Shown here piece by piece: positions 1-5,444 of a DNA stretch of 12,677 bases. The notes beneath the pieces are model-generated. The model did not search any database, was not told where the DNA came from, and was given only the letters and a program-made list of their open reading frames with translations. The stretch's first letter is position 1; every line of letters begins with the position of its first letter. A program made the translations under genes and the position numbers. The stretch is from Chloroflexota bacterium (GTDB taxonomy: Bacteria; Chloroflexota; Anaerolineae; Anaerolineales; Anaerolineaceae), in contig JAEXTI010000105.1 of the NCBI GenBank assembly GCA_023406965.1, positions 1 through 12,677 of the forward strand, read 5' to 3'.

Positions 1-564
1 GGACAAATCTTCCTCACCTGGCTGACCATTGGCTTTCAATCCTTCGGCGGGGGCAGTTCCACCTTTGCCCTCATCAACCGGGCCTGCGTAAACCGCGGCT
101 GGCTGCGCGAGGATGAATTCGTGCGCACCTGGGCCATCTCCCAGGTCTCCCCCGGCATCAACCTCATCAAACTGACCATCCTCATCGGCCATCGCCTGGC
201 GGGCTGGCCCGGCTTGCTGGCCGGGATGTTGGGGCTGCTCTTGCCCAGCGCTTCGCTGACCGTGCTCATCACCGCCGGGTTCGCCTCCATCCGCGATAAT
301 CCCATCGTTGCGGCCGTCATGCGCGGCATTCTCCCCGCCACCATCGGCCTGGGATTGGCCATGGGCGTGCAGATGGCATTGCCGCTGTTCAAACAAGCCC
401 GCAGCGAGGGCCCGCCCGCCATCGGCGCCAGCACGCTCATCCTGGCTGCTGCCGCGGTGGTCATGTACCTTGGCCTCTCCCCGCTCCTGGTGCTGCTGTT
501 TTCAGGGCTGGCTGCCACGCTGGCCTTCGCCTTCTTCCCTGCCCGCGCCACCGAGGCGAAATGA
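1..564 (+). CDS. chrA: ChrA-type chromate/anion transporter, N-terminal half protein (5' partial)
   Basis: This is one half of a two-gene (short-chain) CHR transporter, an inner-membrane protein family linked to chromate efflux; some members may move other anions. The reading frame is open from base 1 and 187 codons are visible, so only a few N-terminal residues are probably missing compared with the usual 170-200. Seen in the protein: the family's start motif GFQSFGGGSSTFALI, the GWLREDEF segment, the QVSPG motif before a membrane span, GHRLAGWPG, and several long hydrophobic stretches that alternate with short charged loops. It ends in TGA at 562-564, overlapping the next ATG by four bases (ATGA), which suggests translational coupling with the partner half. 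The motif SFGGG rather than SFGGP is closer to short-chain members, so chromate as substrate is inferred, not shown. Confidence 0.85.
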   Translation, partial: GQIFLTWLTIGFQSFGGGSSTFALINRACVNRGWLREDEFVRTWAISQVSPGINLIKLTILIGHRLAGWPGLLAGMLGLLLPSASLTVLITAGFASIRDNPIVAAVMRGILPATIGLGLAMGVQMALPLFKQARSEGPPAIGASTLILAAAAVVMYLGLSPLLVLLFSGLAATLAFAFFPARATEAK

Positions 565-1070
565 ACCTGCTCGAATTCCTCTGGCTGTTCCTCAAAGCTT
601 CCCTATTCTCCACCGGCGGGTTGGGTAACCTGCCCTTCTTGCACCAGGACCTGCTGGCCCAGGGCTGGGCCGCGGAAGGAGACTTCCTCACGGCTCTGGC
701 CGTCGGGCAAGTCAGCCCCGGCCCCACCGGCCTGTGGAGCGTCAGCCTGGGCTACTTGATCCACGGCCTGCCCGGCGCGCTGCTGGCCTTGCTGGCGCTG
801 GCTCTGCCACCCCTGCTGGTGCTGGGCGTCCAGGCGGTTTACAATCGCCTGGAAGGCCGCCCCGTGGTGCAAAACTTCACCCGCGGCCTGTCCCTGGGTG
901 TCATCGGCCTGACTCTGGCAGTCACCTTCAGCCTGGCCCAGGCCTCCGTCACCGATTGGCGCGCCGCGCTCATCGCCGGCGCCGCCCTGGCGGCTGGATT
1001 GAACCGTCGCGTGCCCGTCATCGCCATTCTGGCATTCGGCGGCCTGGCGGGTTGGTTGTTCTTTCGATAG
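561..1070 (+). CDS. chrA: ChrA-type chromate/anion transporter, C-terminal half protein
   Basis: This 169-residue protein is the partner half of the preceding CHR protein; the two halves of the family are homologous and are thought to insert in opposite orientations to form one transporter. Seen here: an opening LFLKASLFSTGGLGNLPFL segment that parallels the GFQSFGGG motif of the first half, GQVSPGPTGLWSVSLGYL (the conserved PGP site), and LPGALLALLALALPPLLVLG followed by further membrane spans, ending in a hydrophobic tail closed by FFR. Start ATG 561 overlaps the stop of the first half. The split into two complete halves with a clean ATGA junction argues for a natural pair rather than a frameshifted long ChrA. 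The true substrate cannot be read from the sequence. Confidence 0.85.
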   Translation: MNLLEFLWLFLKASLFSTGGLGNLPFLHQDLLAQGWAAEGDFLTALAVGQVSPGPTGLWSVSLGYLIHGLPGALLALLALALPPLLVLGVQAVYNRLEGRPVVQNFTRGLSLGVIGLTLAVTFSLAQASVTDWRAALIAGAALAAGLNRRVPVIAILAFGGLAGWLFFR

Positions 1071-1079
1071 AAGGCAAAC

Positions 1080-1397
1080 ATGATCAGTAGAATCTGGCAC
1101 GGATACACTATCCCCGCAAACGCGGATGCATACGAAACCTTGCTGCGCGAGGAAATCTTCGTCTGGATCGCCGGAAAGAACATCCCCGGCTACCGCGGCA
1201 TCCAACTTTACCGCCGCGAGCTGGGCGAGGATGTAGAGTTCATCACCCTGATGTGGTTCGACTCGCTCAACGATGTGCGTCAATTCGCCGGAGAAGACTA
1301 CGAAGCCGCCGTGGTGCTGCCCCAGGCCCAGGCTCTGCTTAAGCATTACGATTCCCGCTCACAGCACTACGAAGTACGTGTGGATTTAAAGGCCTGA
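1080..1397 (+). CDS. small dimeric alpha-beta-barrel (ABM-like) protein
   Basis: This 105-residue soluble protein resembles the antibiotic-biosynthesis-monooxygenase/heme-degrading-like group of dimeric alpha-beta-barrel proteins. Its opening ISRIWHGYTIP, the following YETLLREE helix, a middle IPGYRGIQLYRRELGE strand pair and the EFITLMWFDSLNDVRQFAG segment match the usual strand-helix-strand-strand layout (FWxxs followed by a helix). No catalytic residues can be assigned, and many members of this fold have no known reaction. ATG 1080 follows the transporter stop by nine bases, with GAAGG at 1070-1074 as a ribosome binding site that overlaps that stop. The tight spacing puts it in the operon, but its link with ion transport is unknown. 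Cytosolic, as no signal or membrane segment is seen. Confidence 0.7.
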   Translation: MISRIWHGYTIPANADAYETLLREEIFVWIAGKNIPGYRGIQLYRRELGEDVEFITLMWFDSLNDVRQFAGEDYEAAVVLPQAQALLKHYDSRSQHYEVRVDLKA

Positions 1398-1401
1398 TCC
1401 C

Positions 1402-1908
1402 ATGCGCTTCAAAGGCGAGCATTTCACCATTCGCCCGGTCGATGAAGCCCAAGAGGCCTCCGCCATCCTGGAGGTTTACCGCCAGTGCGAAGACTTCCTC
1501 TCCTTGGGACCGGTGGCGGTCGCCTCGCCCGAAATGGTCCAGGCCGACCTGCGCCTTTCACAGGAAGAGGGCTGCACCTTCTGTGGCATCTACGACCGCC
1601 AGAGCAATGCCATGCTAGGCATCATCGATTTTTCTACCTCCGGCTTCAACGGCGACCCCGCCCTGGCCTTCCTGTCCCTGCTGATGATCGCCGCGCCCTT
1701 CCGCGGTCGTGGACTAGGGGAAGCTGTGGTTCAGGCCGTGGAGGATGAAATCCGCCGCGCGGGTCAAGCCCGCGCCATCGAATCGGGCGTGCAGGTCAAC
1801 AACCCGGGCAGCATTCGCTTTTGGCAGCGCATGGGCTACCGCATCGTCTCCGGCCCCACCTCTATGCCCGACGGCACCACCGTCTACCGCCTGTGGAAGG
1901 ATTTGTGA
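1402..1908 (+). CDS. GNAT-family N-acetyltransferase
   Basis: A 168-residue acetyl-CoA-dependent acetyltransferase of the GNAT superfamily. The acetyl-CoA pyrophosphate-binding loop is seen as RGRGLG at residues 101-106, preceded by the strand ALAFLSLLMI (87-96). Motif B follows as VQVNNPGSIRFWQRMGYR (130-147), with the conserved Asn and the typical FW-x-x-x-GY signature near the end. Length and domain order are standard and nothing appears missing. The start ATG lies four bases after the stop of the previous gene, with AAAGG at 1388-1392 as the likely ribosome binding site inside the upstream gene's end, so it is probably the last gene of the transporter operon. The acceptor substrate (amino acid, antibiotic, protein or small amine) cannot be told from sequence. 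Confidence 0.85.
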   Translation: MRFKGEHFTIRPVDEAQEASAILEVYRQCEDFLSLGPVAVASPEMVQADLRLSQEEGCTFCGIYDRQSNAMLGIIDFSTSGFNGDPALAFLSLLMIAAPFRGRGLGEAVVQAVEDEIRRAGQARAIESGVQVNNPGSIRFWQRMGYRIVSGPTSMPDGTTVYRLWKDL

Positions 1909-1928
1909 CCTTACTGCTGAAAAGCATC

Positions 1929-1984
1929 ACAGCGGCAGGGGGGCATGAACTGAACAGAGTTTTCCACAACCACCCCTGTGCTGT
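1929..1984. terminator. possible weak bidirectional terminator between convergent genes
   Basis: ACAGC-GG-CAGGGG at 1929-1941 can pair with CCCCTG-T-GCTGT at 1973-1984, giving an 11-bp stem broken by a small internal loop, with a loop of about 31 nt that could itself fold. It sits between the plus-strand GNAT gene and the minus-strand WD40 gene, where a shared terminator would be expected. There is no clean T-tract on either side (only TCTTTATAT on the plus strand), so the call rests mainly on position. Confidence 0.3.
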
Positions 1985-2022
1985 CTTTATATCTTGGTAA
2001 CAATAACCTATGATCTCCCGAC

Positions 2023-3924
2023 TTAGTTAGCCGGAACTCCCCAAATGAAAGCCGTACCATCATTGCAACGAGCAACAAAAAGTTTTCCATTTGGGCTAAA
2101 TTCAGCCTGGGTAATAGGAGCCGGTAACAACGGCCGCAATATCACCATCTGTTTTTGTGTCCAAGAATTCCAAAACTTGATAGTATTAATCGAGGTACCC
2201 TCTCCCTCGCCAGCAGCAAACGCGACGACTTCCCCATCCAAACTAAAACTTGGAGTCAAACGTCCAGTCGCCCGCTCGAATAAACTTCTCTGGTCTTTGT
2301 CCAACAAACACCCTAATTCCTTCCATTCGTCAAGTTGATAAATGCAAGTAATCGTCGCCGAATCCCAAGTCCAGAGTGCATTTATAGCCACCAATTCACC
2401 AGTCGGGTCGATCTGGATCTCGGTTGGTTCGGAAACAACAGTATAAGCGCCAATTTCATTCCATGTGTTCCAATCCCAAGCATGGATACTATTTTCATTA
2501 TCGCTCAATCGATCAACAGTAAAAAACCGCTTCCCGTCAGGACTGAACGCAACGTCCAGTTGATTATACCTACCTAAATTTTGTATCAGATCGCCTGTTT
2601 GTGTTGACCAAATTCGAGTATTACTCCAAGACTCCATAGAAGTTGTCACCAACATTCGACTATCTGGAGAAAACGCTATTGCTGTAAAAACATCAGAATA
2701 GCCACGAATATCTGTGCGGTCAAGTTGCGAAATTAATTCACCAGAAGAAATATCCCATACCCTTGGTAGGTCCTCACTTAGATCTGCCAGCTTCTGACCA
2801 TCCGGGCTAAAATAAAGCTCCCCTATGGAAAGCATCTTTCCGCTCTCTATGGCAATAGTTTTTACGATACTTTCTGTTTCTAAACTCCAAAGGTCGATTT
2901 TTTCTTTTGCAGAATAGGCGATCGTTTCACTGTCAGGACTGATTGCAAATGAAGATACGCTATCCGAATCAAGGGGATATTTTGGGTCGTATCGCCCAAT
3001 TAATTGAATTTCTGGTAAATTTTCGAGATTGATTATTTCCAAATCATCGAGGGGTGGAATCGCCGGAGTAGGTCCGGGGATGTAAGGTGACCGGGTTGGG
3101 GTGGGTGATGGCACAAATAATCCCGACTGCTCTGGTTGGCTGCAATCTGGATGTTCGGTTGAACGGCACAGCCGGGGCAGTCGGACAATTTCCTGTCCAC
3201 GGTTGTAATCGATAACATGGATTTGAAAAACGCTCGAATCACGGCCTGCAAACCGGATGATTTTAAAACCTTTAGCGGCGGAAACCTCTATAAAATATTG
3301 TTCGCCCACTCGCGTAACTCGAATAGGCTCATACCCCATCAGCCACACTTCTATTGTCTCACCTTCCAGGTAATCACTGGAGCCTGAAGGGGCAGCATAC
3401 CCCGTTTCATAATTCTGCCAAGAACCTTTGATCCTAGGATCCCAGGTTGTCCACACCCCCAGTAATGCCAGCCAATCTGAACGGGGGGCGGTAAAGTCGT
3501 ATTCATCTGTAGGCGAATCCTGAAGTATATCCATCGCGTCATACAGTACAGCCGGTTGCGTAAACCACCACCGTAAAAACGTATCTGGTAAATCGACGAA
3601 AGGGCGTTTCGACCAAACTTTCTCTCTCTGCTCCTCTTCACTTGGGCGTACCCAGTTTTCGTTGCGAACAATAGTATCGAATTGAACAACCTCCCCTGAC
3701 AGCAAGAGTTCGTATAAATCGCCACTTAGCGGAACTTGTGTCGTATAAAATCCTGGCAGGGGCTCAGTGGTAGATGTTTCTAAATAGTTCGATACTGGCG
3801 TTAACGTAACATGTGGGCGAGTCTCTGCCGACGCAGCCACTCCAGATAGAGTTTGGCGAACGGCACAACCAGAAAACAAAATAAAAACCAAGCCAACAGC
3901 AATTCGACGCCTAAGGATACGCAT
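2023..3924 (-). CDS. lipoprotein with seven-bladed WD40-like beta-propeller
   Basis: The 633-residue product is predicted to be lipid-anchored and exposed outside the membrane. MRILRRRIAVGLVFILFSGC gives a basic start, a hydrophobic core and a lipobox ending at Cys20. Residues 30-268 form a domain I do not recognise, with two Cys (253, 261). A Pro/Thr-rich linker (about 270-291) follows, then a propeller with seven blades marked by SPDS 329, SPDG 373, SPDS 419, SPDG 461, DPTG 506, SLDG 561 and SPNG 610, most followed by a W such as LWS, VWD, IWS, FWN, IWG. Such propellers usually bind proteins or sense ligands; no enzyme site is visible. The start at 3924 is chosen over in-frame 4005 because it gives the signal peptide, has GAGGGG at 3931-3936, and follows a TATAAT and the upstream gene's terminator. 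Base composition is far more AT-rich than its neighbours (two sampled 60-nt stretches are 37-40% GC). Confidence 0.8.
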   Translation of the reverse strand: MRILRRRIAVGLVFILFSGCAVRQTLSGVAASAETRPHVTLTPVSNYLETSTTEPLPGFYTTQVPLSGDLYELLLSGEVVQFDTIVRNENWVRPSEEEQREKVWSKRPFVDLPDTFLRWWFTQPAVLYDAMDILQDSPTDEYDFTAPRSDWLALLGVWTTWDPRIKGSWQNYETGYAAPSGSSDYLEGETIEVWLMGYEPIRVTRVGEQYFIEVSAAKGFKIIRFAGRDSSVFQIHVIDYNRGQEIVRLPRLCRSTEHPDCSQPEQSGLFVPSPTPTRSPYIPGPTPAIPPLDDLEIINLENLPEIQLIGRYDPKYPLDSDSVSSFAISPDSETIAYSAKEKIDLWSLETESIVKTIAIESGKMLSIGELYFSPDGQKLADLSEDLPRVWDISSGELISQLDRTDIRGYSDVFTAIAFSPDSRMLVTTSMESWSNTRIWSTQTGDLIQNLGRYNQLDVAFSPDGKRFFTVDRLSDNENSIHAWDWNTWNEIGAYTVVSEPTEIQIDPTGELVAINALWTWDSATITCIYQLDEWKELGCLLDKDQRSLFERATGRLTPSFSLDGEVVAFAAGEGEGTSINTIKFWNSWTQKQMVILRPLLPAPITQAEFSPNGKLFVARCNDGTAFIWGVPAN

Positions 3925-3942
3925 AGTATTCCCCTCGTTTTC

Positions 3943-3951
3943 ATTATACCA
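3943..3951 (-). promoter_or_regulatory. extended -10 promoter of the WD40 lipoprotein gene
   Basis: On the minus strand the sequence reads TGGTATAATG, a perfect TATAAT at 3948-3943 with the TG of an extended -10 element at 3951-3950. The -35 region would fall in the T-tract and stem of the terminator just upstream and has no good match to TTGACA, which is tolerable for extended -10 promoters. Transcription would begin near 3936, right at the GAGGGG ribosome binding site, leaving a leader of only about a dozen bases before ATG 3924. Confidence 0.55.
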
Positions 3952-3955
3952 AGCG

Positions 3956-3984
3956 AAAAAAAACGCATGGAAAATCCATGCGTT
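3956..3984 (-). terminator. intrinsic terminator of the double-GNAT gene
   Basis: AACGCATGGA (3962-3971) and TCCATGCGTT (3975-3984) form a perfect 10-bp inverted repeat with a 3-nt loop. Read on the minus strand the hairpin runs into eight consecutive T residues (complement of the A-run 3956-3963), the standard Rho-independent layout. It lies 72 bases after the stop of the minus-strand acetyltransferase gene and just before the promoter of the WD40 gene, so the two minus-strand genes are probably separate transcription units. Confidence 0.85.
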
Positions 3985-4056
3985 CCCTCTCCAGTGGTTG
4001 GTCAACTAAGGAAGCTATGTAAAAACAGCTTCCCCTCGATTGAGATGTACACCCCT

Positions 4057-5013
4057 TCACTCCACGATTTTCTCCATCGTGAAGAATCCCGGCAGGTAGC
4101 TGTACCCAAACTTCAAATCGATGGCAATGATGGGCGGGTTGTTGGTGTTGTGATGCGTACGCACCGTGTCCACATTGAGCACATCGCGGGCATAGCGCAG
4201 CGCCAGCACCTTCACCGCCTGGGCCAGCCTGCGCCCGCGGTACTCAAAATCCACCCCGGTGAACAGGTTGTAAGCATAGTCGGCCCCCTCAAAGCGGGTG
4301 ATGGCACTCATCGCGGCCCATTTTCCCGTTGCCGAATCAATGACCACAAACTGTCCGTCCGGCCGGAACCACTTCGCCTGGCAGTCACTCTTCTGGAAAT
4401 CCACAAAAGAATGCCACGAATGCTCCCCGTCCGTTCCCAATGTGGAGGCCGCCACCTCGTCATTTAGAGCATATAACTTACGCTGCGCCTCTTCGGTGTC
4501 GCCCAACTCCGCCATCGTTGTGAACTGAAAACCCTGTTTCTTCAAATGGTCAATCAACGCTTCATAAGGCGTATCGTCAAAGCCGCGCAAATCCAATTCC
4601 ATTGCAAATTGGTGGATACGCTCCGCAAAGCCGCGATGATCGGCAAATGCTCGGCTCTCCAGACTGTCATCGCGCACGGAAGCCCGCAGCTTGCGAACAC
4701 CCTGGGTCTGGGCTGTGCGCAGCGCGTCGGCATACAACTGCCTGCCCACGCCCTGGCCGCGCCGCTCCGGCTGGACGATCAGATACAGGCGCATCCGGTC
4801 CGGATAGGCCGTCTCTCGCGCCGCCCAGTAAAAACCCAGCGCCTCCCCGGCCTCGTTTTCGGCCACCTTGAGAGTCACACGGTCACGCTTCTCCGCGTAT
4901 TCTTCCTTAAGTTGGGCTTCGCTGGTCGGCTCGTCCTCAAAACCGGTAAACAAAGCCGCCATAAAACCAAAGTCTCGCTCCAAATCTCCTGGGCGCAAAT
5001 GAATTGTCTGCAT
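4057..5013 (-). CDS. double-GNAT acetyltransferase
   Basis: A 318-residue cytosolic protein with two tandem GNAT folds. The N-terminal half carries a full acetyl-CoA loop, QPERRGQGVGRQL at residues 81-93, after the strand MRLYLIV. The C-terminal half (from about residue 160) carries VDFEYRGRRLAQAVKV (254-269), in which the usual second Gly of RGxG is Arg262, and then HHNTNNPPIIAIDLKFGY (287-304), the motif B Asn cluster and closing GY. This layout resembles mycothiol-synthase-like and related double-GNAT proteins, which are widespread in Gram-positive-type bacteria and Chloroflexota; the substrate is unknown. The in-frame ATG at 5073 is rejected because it lies upstream of the TATAAT at 5058-5053; ATG 5013 has AGGTGA four bases upstream. 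An ATG at 5034 is a weaker alternative. Confidence 0.85.
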   Translation of the reverse strand: MQTIHLRPGDLERDFGFMAALFTGFEDEPTSEAQLKEEYAEKRDRVTLKVAENEAGEALGFYWAARETAYPDRMRLYLIVQPERRGQGVGRQLYADALRTAQTQGVRKLRASVRDDSLESRAFADHRGFAERIHQFAMELDLRGFDDTPYEALIDHLKKQGFQFTTMAELGDTEEAQRKLYALNDEVAASTLGTDGEHSWHSFVDFQKSDCQAKWFRPDGQFVVIDSATGKWAAMSAITRFEGADYAYNLFTGVDFEYRGRRLAQAVKVLALRYARDVLNVDTVRTHHNTNNPPIIAIDLKFGYSYLPGFFTMEKIVE

Positions 5014-5052
5014 CTTCTCACCTATCTTTCGTATCATCGGGTATCCAACCCC

Positions 5053-5082
5053 ATTATATTCATAGAGTCTCACTTTTGTCGA
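5053..5082 (-). promoter_or_regulatory. sigma70-type promoter of the double-GNAT gene
   Basis: On the minus strand TCGACA (5082-5077, five of six matches to TTGACA) and a perfect TATAAT (5058-5053) are separated by 18 bases. Transcription would begin near 5046, about 33 bases before the chosen ATG at 5013, which leaves room for the AGGTGA ribosome binding site. Confidence 0.6.
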
Positions 5083-5174
5083 TAGACCGGCTAGTCCCGC
5101 GCATTTTAATCAAAAAACATTAACGCCGCGTCAAGTAAACTGGTATTTCATCTACCGATTACCCAATTTGGTTA

Positions 5175-5203
5175 TTGCCTTTTTAGGATTGTTATGTTTT
5201 AAT
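5175..5203 (+). promoter_or_regulatory. candidate promoter of the subtilase gene
   Basis: TTGCCT (5175-5180) and TTTAAT (5198-5203, five of six matches to TATAAT) are spaced by 17 bases. The start point would be near 5210, giving a leader of about 235 nt before the subtilase ATG. A short inverted repeat, TTACA-GTTT-TGTAA (5213-5226), lies at the predicted start and could be an operator. This is the best pair seen in the stretch, but other AT-rich hexamers exist closer to the gene. Confidence 0.35.
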
Positions 5204-5209
5204 AGGCCA

Positions 5210-5444
5210 ACCTTACAGTTTTGTAACAATTCGTCACGATCTTTCCTTTTATCAGTCAAACAAGTAAATACCCTCAATTCTTACACAGGAAAAAGCCTGC
5301 GTTTTTGGGGCTCCCCCATAAATCGCAACCAAACTCAGACCCTGGTGGGATTTTTTGGCACCACTCACACCAACGGTGATAAGGTTCGCTTCGCGAATTT
5401 TCGCTGTTTGGTGAGTTAATACTATTTTTTCCAAAGGAGTGAAG
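5210..5444 (+). other. long structured 5' leader of the subtilase gene (unknown class)
   Basis: No convincing gene lies between 5014 and 5444. The part before the subtilase holds several short inverted repeats: CAGG/CCTG (5286-5299), TGGGG-CTC-CCCCA (5306-5318), TGGTG/CACCA (5343-5363), CACC-AAC-GGTG (5368-5378), TTCGC-TTC-GCGAA (5385-5397), and an outer pairing of CTCACACCAA (5364-5373) with TTGGTGAG (5408-5415). Some are mutually exclusive: the outer pairing competes with CACC/GGTG, and CCAAAC near 5329 could also pair with GTTTGG near 5406. A run of six T follows at 5425-5430, just before the ribosome binding site. I could not match it to a riboswitch class I know, and the GEMM, cobalamin and T-box signatures are absent. 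Confidence 0.35.

Noticed and set aside
561..564. Frameshift splitting one long ChrA gene
   Set aside because: Both halves carry complete family motifs and meet at a normal ATGA overlap, as in natural two-gene short-chain transporters.
603..1346. Open minus-strand frame of 247 codons opposite the transporter and ABM genes
   Set aside because: Its product is Gln/Gly/Ala-rich without domains, and it overlaps three well-supported plus-strand genes; it is a GC-driven shadow.
3853..4467. Plus-strand 204-codon frame across the acetyltransferase and WD40 gene ends
   Set aside because: It runs through a clear minus-strand terminator and promoter and is antisense to the acetyltransferase motifs.
5281..5444. 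Cyclic-di-GMP (GEMM), cobalamin or T-box riboswitch in the protease leader
   Set aside because: The GEMM GCAAAGC and GAAA-tetraloop signature, the B12-box and the T-box motif are not present.
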